36,926 nucleotides of DNA from Akkermansiaceae bacterium (GCA_903878115.1 CAIRGO010000181.1:1-36926), one strand, 5' to 3'. Counted from the first letter of the stretch, positions 24,004 to 33,507 are shown. The notes: generated by a model not told the origin, from the letters alone. Numbers and translations: made by a program.

Positions 24004-24318
24004 ATGCACGAAATATACGGTGGTTCAGACTCGAGTATTTGTGGTCACTATCAATCGATCCTGAAAGCTAACGGCATCCCATCTTACATTCGCAATGAGA
24101 ATGCTGCTTTACTAACCGAATTGCAGGGGCCTGCCTTTTATCCGGTGTTGTGCGTTGATTCGATCGAAGACTATGAGTCCGCCATGGCCTTGCTGAAACC
24201 AATCTACGAAGCTGCGAAAACACCTGTTAACGATGCTGAGTGGACCTGTACTTGCGGTGCTACGGTGCCGGGAAATTTCGATAACTGCTGGCAATGTGGA
24301 GCAGAAAAGGATATTTGA
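24004..24318 (+). CDS. DUF2007-domain zinc-ribbon protein
   Basis: A 104-residue cytoplasmic protein. Residues 1-70 match the DUF2007 (putative signal-transducing) fold: HEIYGGSDSSICGHYQSILKANGIPSYIRNE, then PVLCVDSIEDYESAMALL. Residues 80-102 form a zinc ribbon with CTCG and CWQCG. DUF2007 resembles the PII-like/ACT alpha-beta fold, but its ligand is unknown. It lies between mutL and the FKBP gene on the same strand. Confidence 0.8.
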   Translation: MHEIYGGSDSSICGHYQSILKANGIPSYIRNENAALLTELQGPAFYPVLCVDSIEDYESAMALLKPIYEAAKTPVNDAEWTCTCGATVPGNFDNCWQCGAEKDI

Positions 24319-24385
24319 GATGCGCTTCTATGAAGTTGACAGAATCATTTTCTGCGGCATTCTTTCCCTCGCCCTAGGGCATCTT

Positions 24386-25240
24386 ATGAAAAATACACTC
24401 ATCTCATGTCTCAGTCTTGGACTGCTTATGGCCCATATGGAGCCACTGCGGGCCGAGGAAGAAAAGAAGCAAGCATTTACTATGACTACCGACACACCCG
24501 CTGACGTGAAAGCAGCACCTGCTGATGCAGAAAAGACAGCTTCAGGCCTCGCCTCGAAGGTACTTAAAAAAGGAACAGGCGCTAAGAAGCCAGCCGCTGC
24601 CGATACGGTAACTGTGCATTACTCCGGTTGGACGACCGATGGAGCAATGTTCGATAGTTCCGTAAAACGTGGTGAACCAACTAGCTTCCCGCTCAATCGC
24701 GTGATCAAAGGGTGGACTGAAGGTCTGCAATTGATGACCGAAGGAGAAATCCGTCGTTTCTGGATTCCTGGCAATCTAGCCTATGGTGAAGAATCCGTAG
24801 GAGGTCGCCCCGCTGGCACGCTAGTTTTCGATGTGGAATTGATCTCCTTCAAAGAGGCACCCAAGCCACCCGATGTCCCAGCTGATGTCAAAGCTGCACC
24901 GGAAGATGCAATCAAAACCGCTTCTGGTCTCGCATCGAAAGTGCTGACTAAGGGCAAGGGAGAAGTTCATCCTACTGCGACCAGCACGGTGAAAGTTCAC
25001 TACTCTGGTTGGACTACTGATGGAAAATTGTTTGATAGCTCGGTTGTCCGCGGTGAGTCGATCTCCTTTCCTCTCAATCAGGTAATTGCTGGTTGGACAG
25101 AAGGCGTGCAATTGATGGTTGTCGGTGAAAAACGCCGCTTCTGGATTCCTGGGAAACTGGCTTATGGAGACGTTCCACAAGGCGGCGCTCCTGCCGGAAC
25201 TTTGGTGTTTGATGTGGAACTACTCGGCATTGAGAAATAA
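24386..25240 (+). CDS. Exported tandem FKBP-type peptidyl-prolyl isomerase
   Basis: Folding catalyst for proline bonds, in the periplasm. The 284 residues start with a signal peptide (MKNTLISCLSLGLLMAHMEPLRA). Then come two FKBP units starting at about residues 39 and 166. Each opens with ADVKAAPxDAxKTASGLASKVL and has VHYSGWTTDG..FDSS, GWTEG.QLM, RRFWIPG.LAYG and AGTLVFDVEL. Active-site Tyr, Phe, Asp and Trp are present in both, so both should work. The very similar units show a recent internal duplication with a period of 381 bases. ATG 24386 is preferred over 24320 because it begins the signal peptide. A terminator follows. Confidence 0.92.
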   Translation: MKNTLISCLSLGLLMAHMEPLRAEEEKKQAFTMTTDTPADVKAAPADAEKTASGLASKVLKKGTGAKKPAAADTVTVHYSGWTTDGAMFDSSVKRGEPTSFPLNRVIKGWTEGLQLMTEGEIRRFWIPGNLAYGEESVGGRPAGTLVFDVELISFKEAPKPPDVPADVKAAPEDAIKTASGLASKVLTKGKGEVHPTATSTVKVHYSGWTTDGKLFDSSVVRGESISFPLNQVIAGWTEGVQLMVVGEKRRFWIPGKLAYGDVPQGGAPAGTLVFDVELLGIEK

Positions 25241-25263
25241 GTTTTCTAACATTATTATCTAAC

Positions 25264-25298
25264 AAAAAAGCGAACGGGTATCTCTCGTTCGCTTTTTT
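25264..25298. terminator. Bidirectional terminator between FKBP and apt genes
   Basis: Perfect 13-base stem AAAAAAGCGAACG / CGTTCGCTTTTTT with a 9-base loop. The A-run and T-run allow termination in both directions, which fits the convergent genes on each side. Confidence 0.9.
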
Positions 25299-25323
25299 TA
25301 TGTGTGAAATTCAGTGAAAAATC

Positions 25324-25842
25324 TCAATACCGCAAAATCGAATGAATCGGATAGTTGCCTAATTTCTCGCGTCCGTTAAGTTCAGTCAATTCGATGAAAA
25401 ACGCAGCGCCGATCAAATGTGCTCCGAGCGATGTGATCAATTCTGCTGCTGCTGCCGCAGTACCGCCAGTGGCTAACAAATCATCGACCAATAATATATT
25501 TTCACCTGGATGAACGGCGTCTTCATGCAGTTCTACCACGTTTTCCCCATATTCTAACGAATAAGCGAGGCCGCGTGTTTTCCATGGCAGTTTCCCTTGT
25601 TTTCGGACTGGTACAAAGCCTACACCCATGCGATCCGCTACCGCTGCAGCAAAAATAAATCCGCGCGCATCGATGCCTACTACTTTATCCACTCGTTGAC
25701 CATCAGCCGTGGCACAGAGTCGGGTGATGCTTTCACGAAAGAGTTCACCATTTGCCAACAAAGGCGTGATGTCCTTGAATAAAATTCCTGGCTTCGGAAA
25801 GTCAGGAATATCTCTAACAGCAGCATTAAGTCGATCAATCAT
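25324..25842 (-). CDS. apt: Adenine phosphoribosyltransferase
   Basis: Salvage enzyme: adenine plus PRPP gives AMP and pyrophosphate. The 172 residues include DIPDFPKPGILFKDITP near the N-terminus, the adenine-binding GIDARGFIFAAAVA stretch, PVRKQGKLPW and the PRPP-binding LLVDDLLATGGT. The ATG at 25842 gives the canonical start MIDRLNAAVRDIPDFP; an upstream start at 25866 adds eight poorly fitting residues. It ends at the bidirectional terminator. Confidence 0.96.
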   Translation of the reverse strand: MIDRLNAAVRDIPDFPKPGILFKDITPLLANGELFRESITRLCATADGQRVDKVVGIDARGFIFAAAVADRMGVGFVPVRKQGKLPWKTRGLAYSLEYGENVVELHEDAVHPGENILLVDDLLATGGTAAAAAELITSLGAHLIGAAFFIELTELNGREKLGNYPIHSILRY

Positions 25843-25902
25843 AAGCACGCGGACAACCCTAATCAAAAATGACAGATGCGCAACAATGAACCAATGAATT
25901 GT

Positions 25903-27669
25903 TTAGTAAAGCGGCCCATAGGTGGCGCAGGCGCGGAAGTCAGCGGACTCGGTGTTTGCAGTGCCAAAGGCGGCCCAGGCGCTGGGGCGGAAGAGGTTTT
26001 CTTCATTCACATTGTGCATGTAAACGGGGATGCGCAGCATGGCAGCCAAGGAAATGAGATCGGCACCGATGTGACCAAAGCAAATGGCTCCATGGTTGGC
26101 TCCCCAGTTGTTCATCACAGTGTAGGTATCACGGAATGCGCCTTGTCCTGTGAGGCGCGGCGCAAACCACGTGGTTGGCCAAGTGGGGTTGGTGCGCTCA
26201 TCGAGAATGTCATGCACCTCTTGCGGCAGATCCACGGACCAGCCTTCGGCGATTTGCAACGCTGGACCAAGGCCGGCGACGAGATTGAGTCGGCACATGG
26301 TGACGGGCATATTGCCCTTCGTGGCATAGCGTGTTGACCAACCACCGCCAGGAAAATACTCGGTGATCGATGGATGCCAAGTGGTTGCTTTGAGGCAGGA
26401 TTCAACTTCGGCATCAGTGATTTTCCAGAACGGCTTCATGGTCGGATTGCCCTGCGCATCTGTCTGTTGCCCTGTTCCGTCAAGTGTGGCAGGGCCGGAA
26501 TTGATTAAGTGTAATAGACCGTTGGCGGCAGCGCCGCTCAGTTCGTGACCAGTGACGCGTTTCACGGCATCGGCTGACCAATAGGTGCGCACATCGGCGA
26601 AAATTTGCGCGGTGTTGGTGAGCAAATGACCAAATAGCATCGACACACCATTGAGGCAGTCGTTTTCGGTCGCAACCATGAACGGTGCACGTTTGCCATT
26701 CCAATCGAACGAAGTGGTGAGAATCGCTTCCAGAAAATCACCATTAGGCTGGTAATCGGTCCATTGGCGTTGTCCCTGAAAGCCTGAAACGAGGGCGTTG
26801 TGTCCTTGCGCTTCCTCGGCGTAACCCATTTCTGCGAGTCGAGGATTGCCGATCATTAGATCGCGGGCGATGAGCGCCATTTTGACAGATTTTTCCCATT
26901 CGTGATCCAACTGTGTGCGGCTGCGTGTGGTCTCTGGTGAATTATAATCTTTTCCTTCTTGGCAGTGATTGCGTACCCAGGCGAGGGCTTTGGTGTATTC
27001 ATCGGCATCGTAAATGCCATGATCGATGCGGCGCAAAAATTCCGTCATGTCGATGGTTTCCACCCTCATGCCGAGAAATTTTTCAAAAAATGCCTGATCG
27101 ACGATTGAGCCAGCAATGCCCATCGATACACCACCCATGGCCAGATACGATTGGCCGCGCATGCTTGCCACGGCGAGACCGGCACGACAGAAGCGGAGGA
27201 TTTTTTCGGTCACGTCAGCGGGGATCGAGGTATCGCTGGAGTCACGAACATCACGACCGTAAATGCCAAATGCTGGAATTCCTTTTTGTGTATGGCCAGC
27301 GAGGACAGCGGCGAGATAAACAGCTCCGGGGCGTTCGGTTCCGTTAAATCCCCAAATGGCTTTAGGGATTTGGGCGTCCATATCCATCGTCTCCGAACCA
27401 TAACACCAGCAGGGGGTAACGGTGAGCGATACGCCCACGCCCTCTTTGCGAAATTTTTCCGCACACGCTGCGGCCTCGGCCACGCCGCCAATGCAACTAT
27501 CGGCGATCACGCATTCCACAGGAGATCCATCGCGATGTCGTAATGATGAAGAAATCAGAGCTGCCGCCGATTTCGCCATGTCCATGGTTTGTGTTTCTAA
27601 TGATTCACGAACACCGCCGAGACGACCATCAATGGTGGGACGAATGCCAATTTTAGGGTATGACTTCAT
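25903..27669 (-). CDS. fucI: L-fucose isomerase
   Basis: Mn2+-dependent ketol isomerase turning L-fucose into L-fuculose (also D-arabinose to D-ribulose). From ATG 27669 it has 588 residues, equal to the usual 590. It matches the family throughout: [20 protein letters not shown] at the start, [12 protein letters not shown], the [18 protein letters not shown] block, [35 protein letters not shown] with candidate metal ligands, and the C-terminal [20 protein letters not shown] longer frame from 27783 overlaps the next gene and is rejected. No fucose kinase, aldolase, permease or fucosidase is in the window, so the pathway partners must lie elsewhere. It follows the SurA-like gene by 65 bases. 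Confidence 0.95.
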   Translation of the reverse strand: MKSYPKIGIRPTIDGRLGGVRESLETQTMDMAKSAAALISSSLRHRDGSPVECVIADSCIGGVAEAAACAEKFRKEGVGVSLTVTPCWCYGSETMDMDAQIPKAIWGFNGTERPGAVYLAAVLAGHTQKGIPAFGIYGRDVRDSSDTSIPADVTEKILRFCRAGLAVASMRGQSYLAMGGVSMGIAGSIVDQAFFEKFLGMRVETIDMTEFLRRIDHGIYDADEYTKALAWVRNHCQEGKDYNSPETTRSRTQLDHEWEKSVKMALIARDLMIGNPRLAEMGYAEEAQGHNALVSGFQGQRQWTDYQPNGDFLEAILTTSFDWNGKRAPFMVATENDCLNGVSMLFGHLLTNTAQIFADVRTYWSADAVKRVTGHELSGAAANGLLHLINSGPATLDGTGQQTDAQGNPTMKPFWKITDAEVESCLKATTWHPSITEYFPGGGWSTRYATKGNMPVTMCRLNLVAGLGPALQIAEGWSVDLPQEVHDILDERTNPTWPTTWFAPRLTGQGAFRDTYTVMNNWGANHGAICFGHIGADLISLAAMLRIPVYMHNVNEENLFRPSAWAAFGTANTESADFRACATYGPLY

Positions 27670-27734
27670 AAGGGTAAATAACAACGTGATATGTTCGCAG
27701 ACATATTCGAAAAAAAGCGGGGCATCATCTGCGA

Positions 27735-28739
27735 TTACTTTTTCTTGCTGATCATTGCTTTCGAGCGAACGGTTTTCATCCATCGCTCGTAACGCTCAGC
27801 GGTTTTTTGGCGTGATACACGCTGTTCGATTTGTTCGCGCACTTGAGAAAGTGGAGGAACAGGGCCGTATGATTTACTGATGACTTTGACAATGGTTAGT
27901 CCCTTGCTATCCATCAATGGACCAATGATCGTACCCTCTGGGGGATCCATGATCAATGCGGCGAATTCTGGGGCTAAATCGGTACGTGGCACATCCACTT
28001 GCTTGCCGCCTTGAGCTGCGAAGGCATCACGCGAATGTTTCTTGGCGAGTTCCTCGAAATTGCCGCCAGCTTTGAGTTGTTTTACGATGTCCTCTGCTAG
28101 GGAAAGCTGAGCATCAGGTGTGGCACCGGCGTTCTGATCGTCAACGGCAGGAATGTAGATTTTTAGGAAAGTCATTTTATCGCCATTGGTATCGCGAATG
28201 CTGAGTTTCACCGTGTCATACTCCTTTTGAATTTCAAATGGCAGAGGGGGCGCGGCATCACTGAACTTGGAGGCACGCATCGCTTGCACGATGAGTTTTC
28301 GCTCGGTCATTTGTCGGTAGCCTTCTTGCGTGAGTCGCGCTTTTTGCAGTTCTTCGCGGTAACGCGCTTCGTTGCCGTTAAACTGTTCACGCTTTTGACG
28401 TTCGATTTCTTCATCGATGGCTTGTGAACGAAGTTTGCCACCTTGCGTTTTGAATTCGTGCAAAATGAGTTCGCGGTCGATCAATTCATCGACGATTTTA
28501 TCATGAGATTCTTTTAGTTTTTTCTCAAATTCTGGCCCGCGTCGAGGAAACTGTGCCATCAACTGACCGATGATCGGCGAGAGCAAAAATGAGACTTCTT
28601 TTTTGGTCACCACTGTTCCATTGACGGTTGCGGCGATGCCATCGACTTCTTGAGGTCCGCGATTAATAGGAGCGGCCATGGGCTGTGCATGAAGTGAGGA
28701 AAGAGAGAGAAATAGAATATAAAAGACTGCTTGTTTCAT
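27735..28739 (-). CDS. SurA-like periplasmic peptidyl-prolyl isomerase
   Basis: Chaperone/isomerase for outer-membrane proteins. The 334 residues begin with a signal peptide ([19 protein letters not shown]). A SurA N-type helical domain follows ([17 protein letters not shown]... through about 150). Then comes one parvulin domain (about 175-300) with [29 protein letters not shown] and [15 protein letters not shown] charged coiled-coil tail ends in [11 protein letters not shown]. coli SurA has two parvulin domains, this has one. The gene upstream (38 bases) codes for another secreted protein; both may be one operon. Confidence 0.88.
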   Translation of the reverse strand: MKQAVFYILFLSLSSLHAQPMAAPINRGPQEVDGIAATVNGTVVTKKEVSFLLSPIIGQLMAQFPRRGPEFEKKLKESHDKIVDELIDRELILHEFKTQGGKLRSQAIDEEIERQKREQFNGNEARYREELQKARLTQEGYRQMTERKLIVQAMRASKFSDAAPPLPFEIQKEYDTVKLSIRDTNGDKMTFLKIYIPAVDDQNAGATPDAQLSLAEDIVKQLKAGGNFEELAKKHSRDAFAAQGGKQVDVPRTDLAPEFAALIMDPPEGTIIGPLMDSKGLTIVKVISKSYGPVPPLSQVREQIEQRVSRQKTAERYERWMKTVRSKAMISKKK

Positions 28740-28777
28740 AAGTAAATAGGAGCGGTGTGGAATCAGCAGGGTGAAAA

Positions 28778-29650
28778 TTATTGGTCAACGCGTTTCGCGG
28801 CGAGTGTGATGAGTTCTTTGGATTTGGCAAGTACCTCGGCAACTTTTTCTTTGGTGACGGGATTTTTTTCCTCGACTACCATTTCATTGCGCAGTCCTGA
28901 GAGAATTTCGCGCATTTCCACATAATTAGGACGCTCTGAAATGCGTGGATGCAGTGTGCCAATGGTTTCGGTGTAATAGTCTGCGATGTCCTCGCGCATG
29001 AGTTCTTTACCGCGAGCTTGTGAATATTGCTTATTTACAGCAGTGGCGGCCACGTTTAGTGCACGCAGCCAACCACCTAACGAAATCAAATGAGCCAAGT
29101 CGGTATCACGGAGAGCGACTAGTTCTTTTTCCACATCTTTCTGGGTGGCGGTTAGTTCTTTTTTGAGTTGGTCCACCTGATTGTTCTTAGCGCTTTCTAA
29201 CAACGAGGCTACATGACTAGAAACACGATCACCGGCACCTAGCGCTTTTCCATAACGTGAGAGCTCTTTGGCAATCGGTTCTACTTTTGCCATGTCACCC
29301 GCTTGCACCACAAGGAATCCATCGGCGATGAGAAAGCCGATTTCGATGGCGAGATCGGCGCGATCTAAGGGCATGCGTTCTGACATTTTCCTTTCTACAT
29401 CAGCCATCGGCAGTGGGGCTAGTGCCTGGAGTGAATCGAAGACTTTGGCAATCGATGGTGCAGTGAAATCGTTGATCGCCAACTCCTCGCGAGCGTGTTC
29501 GTCATCGAGCAAATCTTCAGGTGCGACAGGAGGCTCATCTGCGGGAGTTTCTATTTCGGCAGCAGTGGGCTTCGCTTCTTTGCTTTCTTCACTAGATGAG
29601 TTAGAAAGTGATAACAAAAGACATAATAAGCTCAGGGGAATAACTTTCAT
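28778..29650 (-). CDS. Secreted alpha-helical protein of unknown function
   Basis: A 290-residue protein with a signal peptide (MKVIPLSLLCLLLSLSNSSS). An acidic, Glu/Pro/Ala-rich linker follows (22-60), then a helix-only domain (60-290) with several amphipathic helices and no cysteine after the signal. A family is not recognised. It is just upstream of the SurA-like gene and shares its strand, so a role in envelope protein handling is possible but only inferred. Promoter-like boxes (TTTACC, 17 bases, CATGCT) end 6 bases before the ATG. Confidence 0.65.
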   Translation of the reverse strand: MKVIPLSLLCLLLSLSNSSSEESKEAKPTAAEIETPADEPPVAPEDLLDDEHAREELAINDFTAPSIAKVFDSLQALAPLPMADVERKMSERMPLDRADLAIEIGFLIADGFLVVQAGDMAKVEPIAKELSRYGKALGAGDRVSSHVASLLESAKNNQVDQLKKELTATQKDVEKELVALRDTDLAHLISLGGWLRALNVAATAVNKQYSQARGKELMREDIADYYTETIGTLHPRISERPNYVEMREILSGLRNEMVVEEKNPVTKEKVAEVLAKSKELITLAAKRVDQ

Positions 29651-29722
29651 GGCGTTAGCATGGAGTAAATAAGCGGTCTGGTAAAGCAGAAAGATTCGCG
29701 ATGATTTCCGCCGTAAAAATTG

Positions 29723-30697
29723 TTAGGGCTTGGGACTTGGTGAGGCAGAAAGAAGCTTGATTTGTTCTTCAAGAACAGGGTCTTCTGGTGGTCCGTGAAA
29801 GAGGATTTTTCCTTCAGGTGTGAGCAACACCAAAGTCGGCATATTCGTGATGCGTAGTTGTGCGCCTAAACTATTTTTTGAACGATCCACCAATTGCGTT
29901 CCAGGCATGGGGGTTTCTTGTCCTTTGAGGAATTCTTTTGCCTCGGCGACAATTTCTGATTTGCCATCGACAAGGATGCTGGAGAGTGAGATTTTTTGTT
30001 GTGGCAATGTTTTCGCGAGACCACTGACATCGGTCATGGTGGTTTCGCAGTCAGGACTCCAAGGTGACCAAAATAATAATAGTAGGGCATGATTTTTACC
30101 CAGCAACGATTGTAAGGTGTGTCCTTGGTTCGTGTGCAAATCATTGAGGCTAGTATCGAGAGCGATGACAGTTTTTTTCACATGTTCACGCAGCCTTGTT
30201 TTTTCGATGTAGGGAGTGAAGGCGCTGGCCTGTGAAGGGCTCAGCCACAGAGCCTCGGTGATGTGTTTTTTGAAATCGTCATTTTTATTTTCCGAGATCG
30301 CCTTGAGTGCATACGCGAATTCGATGATGGCCTGAAAATCTTCTGCTGTTGCAAAAATCTCAGAGTCATCGAGAGTGAAAGTCGGTAACTGTTTTTCAAG
30401 TTCTGGCAACAATCCGACAATCCCAGCATCGTCAGAGTGTTCCACAAAATACAAAAATCGTGCCTCAAGGATTGTTTGTTCGTGAACGCCTTGCTTTTTT
30501 GCGTTATCGATGGCGATATCCATTTCCTGTTTGGTGGCAGGAATGCTGAAAAGAGTGTCTAATACCATTTCACGCGGAGTCGCTTGCACCAGAGGAGTAG
30601 GCTGCGGGCTCTCTGGACGACTTGTTTCGAAAGGCTTTTCTGTCTCTTGAGCATAAGCAAGCGAGAGTGAACCGACGAGTAATAGAAATGATTTCAT
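29723..30697 (-). CDS. Exported thioredoxin-fold protein lacking the first catalytic Cys
   Basis: A 324-residue protein with a signal peptide (MKSFLLLVGSLSLAYA), a helical N-terminal region (about 45-180), and a TlpA/AhpC-like thioredoxin domain (about 190-320). The active-site strand reads LLLLFWSPWSPDC: the WCxxC motif is Ser214-Pro-Asp-Cys217, so only the second Cys remains. The cis-proline loop is intact (ITNMPTLVLL). The domain could act as a one-Cys redox protein, a binding scaffold or a chaperone rather than a disulfide reductase. It lies between the secreted unknown gene and the LysM gene, all on the minus strand. Confidence 0.8.
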   Translation of the reverse strand: MKSFLLLVGSLSLAYAQETEKPFETSRPESPQPTPLVQATPREMVLDTLFSIPATKQEMDIAIDNAKKQGVHEQTILEARFLYFVEHSDDAGIVGLLPELEKQLPTFTLDDSEIFATAEDFQAIIEFAYALKAISENKNDDFKKHITEALWLSPSQASAFTPYIEKTRLREHVKKTVIALDTSLNDLHTNQGHTLQSLLGKNHALLLLFWSPWSPDCETTMTDVSGLAKTLPQQKISLSSILVDGKSEIVAEAKEFLKGQETPMPGTQLVDRSKNSLGAQLRITNMPTLVLLTPEGKILFHGPPEDPVLEEQIKLLSASPSPKP

Positions 30698-30764
30698 AAA
30701 GCGAACGAGTTTGAGATGCGGTGATGGGAAGCAATGAAAAAATGAGCGACACTAATAAATCAGT

Positions 30765-30798
30765 GCCGCCCTGTTGATATTCTAACCGCTAGGGCGGC
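30765..30798 (-). terminator. GC-rich hairpin after the LysM gene
   Basis: GCCGCCCT and AGGGCGGC form an 8-base stem with an 18-base loop, 15 bases after the LysM stop on the minus strand. There is no T-run after it, so it may be a weak terminator or an mRNA-stability element between the LysM and thioredoxin-fold genes. Confidence 0.4.
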
Positions 30799-30813
30799 GA
30801 AAGATTGGTGAAA

Positions 30814-31203
30814 TTATTTTGCGGGGATAATCAGTCTTTTTCCAAGCACTACGGTATCGGTCGTCATGGCATTGGCGGCTTTGATCGAGTCCACTGGGAT
30901 ATTGTATTGGCGCGAAATTTTCCATAAACTATCGCCAGGGGCGACGTAGTGCGAGCGTGCTTCGACAGCAGAAGCGACATCAGCAGGTTGGGCGGGAGCT
31001 ACTGCGGCAGGATCGGTATTGGGAAGGGGAGGCGTTATAGTATCCTGATAGACAGCATCTTCGTAAGTAGGATTCGGAGCCACGGGCGCAGGGGCGTCAT
31101 ACGCAGCAGTGGGAGGTGTATCGAAGTTTTCGGATGCATCTTTGCTGCATGAAGCAAACAGTAGAGAAGCAAAGGGTAGTAAAAGAAATGTTGGTTTGTT
31201 CAT
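30814..31203 (-). CDS. LysM-domain lipoprotein
   Basis: A 129-residue lipoprotein with signal and lipobox LFASC (Cys at 19). A Pro/Ala/Asp-rich linker follows (about 25-80). One C-terminal LysM domain (about 85-128: HYVAPGDSLWKISRQYN, VDSIKAANAM, GKRLIIP) binds peptidoglycan or another GlcNAc polymer. The layout suggests a tether between membrane and cell wall. Start ATG 31203 directly begins the signal peptide. Divergent to the ApaG gene across a 144-base gap. Confidence 0.88.
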   Translation of the reverse strand: MNKPTFLLLPFASLLFASCSKDASENFDTPPTAAYDAPAPVAPNPTYEDAVYQDTITPPLPNTDPAAVAPAQPADVASAVEARSHYVAPGDSLWKISRQYNIPVDSIKAANAMTTDTVVLGKRLIIPAK

Positions 31204-31313
31204 ATCGTTATTTGATTAGTAGCATTAACATCTATTAAACGAGAGAGATGAGCATATTATTTCGAGAAAGTGAAACTTTCTGCAAAATATTCATTCGAAA
31301 AATAGGTCGACGC

Positions 31314-31341
31314 TTGTCAGTTGCCGTCAGGAATGTAAAGT
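31314..31341 (+). promoter_or_regulatory. Promoter of the ApaG-domain gene
   Basis: TTGTCA (31314-31319), 16 bases, TAAAGT (31336-31341), then 6 bases to ATG 31348 with no Shine-Dalgarno. Another likely leaderless start. Confidence 0.5.
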
Positions 31342-31347
31342 CAAGCC

Positions 31348-31713
31348 ATGCGTGAAATTGTCGAATGGAAAGTGGAAGTCATCGAAGTTCGCTACATGCC
31401 CGAATTGGAAGCACCAGCGGAAAAGCCATTTCCATTCATGTATACGATACGCATTGTGAATGATTCAGATGAGATTATCACCCTGCGTGGACGAAAATGG
31501 GTGGTGCGGGAGGACTCAGGAGAGGTAATCGTCGTGGAAGGCGAAGGTGTGGTGGGGGAAATGCCGATCTTTGCGTCGGGAGGCGAGTTCAGTTACAACA
31601 GTTATCATGTGGTTGCGCATTCCGCTACGGCTCAGGGAGCCTATTTTGGTGAGACTGATTCAGGAGAGCCCGTGTTCACGAGGATTCCAGAATTCCGATT
31701 GGCTGTGGATTGA
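31348..31713 (+). CDS. ApaG-domain protein
   Basis: A 121-residue protein of the ApaG / DUF525 fold (fibronectin III-like beta-sandwich). Strands: VEVIEVRYMPE, FPFMYTIRIVNDSDEIITLRGRKWVV, EGEGVVGEMPIFASGGEFSYNSYHVV, and the closing FRLAVD. The GxGVVGxxP and Y.S... motifs are kept. ApaG proteins are linked to Ap4A metabolism and protein interaction in other bacteria; the role here is unknown. Single domain, cytoplasmic. Lies 74 bases before mdh, which has its own promoter. Confidence 0.9.
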   Translation: MREIVEWKVEVIEVRYMPELEAPAEKPFPFMYTIRIVNDSDEIITLRGRKWVVREDSGEVIVVEGEGVVGEMPIFASGGEFSYNSYHVVAHSATAQGAYFGETDSGEPVFTRIPEFRLAVD

Positions 31714-31746
31714 TTGATTTTTTTCTAAAAATACTTCAAGCGTTTC

Positions 31747-31775
31747 TTGACCGCTGACAAAAAGCCGTTTATGGA
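31747..31775 (+). promoter_or_regulatory. mdh promoter
   Basis: TTGACC (31747-31752), 17 bases, TATGGA (31770-31775), 12 bases before ATG 31788. A short leader of about 6 bases is predicted. Confidence 0.55.
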
Positions 31776-31787
31776 ATTCTCCGTCTT

Positions 31788-32777
31788 ATGAAAGCACCGA
31801 TTACTGTTTCTGTTACTGGAGCTGCTGGCCAGATTGGCTATGCACTATTATTTCGTATCGCATCAGGAGCCGTATTTGGCCCTGATCAACCTGTGAATTT
31901 GCGTTTGATCGAGATCGAACCTGCATTGCCAGCCCTCGAAGGTGTGGTGATGGAGCTCGATGATTGCGCATTCCCGCTATTGAATGAAGTCGTTCCTACT
32001 GCCGATTTGAATGAAGGTTTTCGAGGCACGAACTGGGCCTTACTCGTAGGCTCTGTGCCGCGTAAAGCAGGAATGGAACGCGGTGACTTGCTAGGCATCA
32101 ATGGTAAAATTTTCACTGGTCAAGGCAAAGCGATTGCTCGTAATGCAGCCAAAGATGTGCGTGTATTGGTCGTGGGTAATCCTTGCAATACCAATGCTCT
32201 TATCGCCATGAATAATGCCGATGGGGTGCCGAAAGATCGCTTCTTTGCCATGACCCGTCTTGATGAAAATCGTGCGAAAAGCCAGCTTGCGAAAAAGGCA
32301 TCTGTGCATCAATCGAAAGTGACTAACTTGTGCATTTGGGGAAATCATTCAGCTACCCAGTATCCAGACTTTACCAATGCAAAAATCAATGGTCGCCCTG
32401 TGACTGACGTGATCTCGCATATCGAGTGGCTGAAAGGTGATTTCATCAGCACCGTGCAACAACGTGGTGCTGCGATCATCAAAGCGCGGGGAGCTTCCTC
32501 TGCTGCTTCAGCTGCCAACGCAGCACTTGATACTGTAATGAGCCTGATCACTCCAACACCTGCAGGTGATTGGCACAGTGTGGCGGTTTGTTCAGATGGA
32601 TCGTATGGCATCGAAAAAGGCCTCATGGCTTCCATGCCGATCCGCACGATTGAAAATGGTAAGTGGGAAGTCGTGCAAGGCGTTCCCGTTGATGCTTTCA
32701 GCCAAGAAAAAATTGATCTTTCCATCAACGAGCTCAAAGAAGAGCGCGATGCGGTGAAAGATTTGCTGCCTAAGTAA
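31788..32777 (+). CDS. mdh: Malate dehydrogenase
   Basis: NAD-dependent malate to oxaloacetate conversion in the TCA cycle. The 329 residues fit the cytosolic-type branch: NAD-binding [17 protein letters not shown] (11-27), [29 protein letters not shown], the substrate-binding [14 protein letters not shown], catalytic-His segment [13 protein letters not shown], and [12 protein letters not shown] strong terminator follows. Confidence 0.96.
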   Translation: MKAPITVSVTGAAGQIGYALLFRIASGAVFGPDQPVNLRLIEIEPALPALEGVVMELDDCAFPLLNEVVPTADLNEGFRGTNWALLVGSVPRKAGMERGDLLGINGKIFTGQGKAIARNAAKDVRVLVVGNPCNTNALIAMNNADGVPKDRFFAMTRLDENRAKSQLAKKASVHQSKVTNLCIWGNHSATQYPDFTNAKINGRPVTDVISHIEWLKGDFISTVQQRGAAIIKARGASSAASAANAALDTVMSLITPTPAGDWHSVAVCSDGSYGIEKGLMASMPIRTIENGKWEVVQGVPVDAFSQEKIDLSINELKEERDAVKDLLPK

Positions 32778-32797
32778 TCTAGGTTGCATGTAACATA

Positions 32798-32832
32798 AAA
32801 AAAGGCCGCTGATGAACTCAGCGGCCTTTTTT
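32798..32832. terminator. Bidirectional terminator after mdh
   Basis: Stem GGCCGCTGA / TCAGCGGCC (9 GC-rich pairs) extended by six A:T pairs, 5-base loop TGAAC. It can end mdh on the plus strand and the convergent outer-membrane gene on the minus strand. Confidence 0.9.
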
Positions 32833-32850
32833 ATAAGTCGAGTTACTGGA

Positions 32851-33507
32851 TCAAAATTGATAACGCATTCCCATGCCGAGGCTATTAACGCCACCGCGAT
32901 CGAATGTGCCAAAACCACCAGAATGGTGGGCGATGTAGATGACTAATTCTTGATTAGGATGAGAGGGACGGGCAAAAGTAAAGCTGACCGGTAAGTTGAA
33001 TTTTAAATGAGAGCGCTCATCATTGCTGTGAAATCTCACATCGTTGAGATAAAGTTTTTCGGAGTAAGAAAGACCTAGTCCCGCAGCAAATGTTGTTTTT
33101 ACTCTATCGTTCCAAGGGAAGTCAACCCACCTGCATTGCAATGATGCGTTGTAGTTTAAAAATGAATCACGCGAATTTTCATCAACGACCTCCAAGCACA
33201 ACGGCATTTCTAGTAGCGGGTGGTAGGTGTGATCACCAATTTTTACGGGTAAGGTGCTAAGCAACCGAGTGGCAGTGAATTGATAAACTTCGCCGCCACT
33301 ATCAGTGCTGTCGCGGGTAATCGTACCTGTTAGAATTTCTCCGATCGTATTTTCCGTGAGAAATGCGACGCCAAATTCATATGTCCAAAGATGTTCTGAT
33401 TCCTCAATGGTGTTTACATTAGCTGAAATTCCTGCAAATACAGATGAAGCGAGAGATAAGGAGGCAATGAATAACGATACGATAAATGATCGGAGGCACT
33501 TTTTCAT
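32851..33507 (-). CDS. Small outer-membrane barrel protein
   Basis: From ATG 33507 it has 218 residues with a signal peptide (MKKCLRSFIVSLFIASLSLASSVFA), then beta strands such as LWTYEFGVAFLTENTIG, VYQFTATRLLS, LKFNLPVSFTFA and LVIYIAHHSGG, and an aromatic end GMGMRYQF with terminal Phe. This suits an 8- to 10-stranded barrel. Family not identified. The HHSGGFGTFDRGGVNSLG stretch is reminiscent of PagL-like enzymes, but I cannot confirm this. Separated by 51 bases from the pyrophosphatase gene upstream. Confidence 0.65.
   Translation of the reverse strand: MKKCLRSFIVSLFIASLSLASSVFAGISANVNTIEESEHLWTYEFGVAFLTENTIGEILTGTITRDSTDSGGEVYQFTATRLLSTLPVKIGDHTYHPLLEMPLCLEVVDENSRDSFLNYNASLQCRWVDFPWNDRVKTTFAAGLGLSYSEKLYLNDVRFHSNDERSHLKFNLPVSFTFARPSHPNQELVIYIAHHSGGFGTFDRGGVNSLGMGMRYQF

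Noticed and set aside
27670-27783. 38-residue N-terminal extension of FucI
   Set aside because: It overlaps the SurA-like coding end. The family start [12 protein letters not shown] is at 27669.
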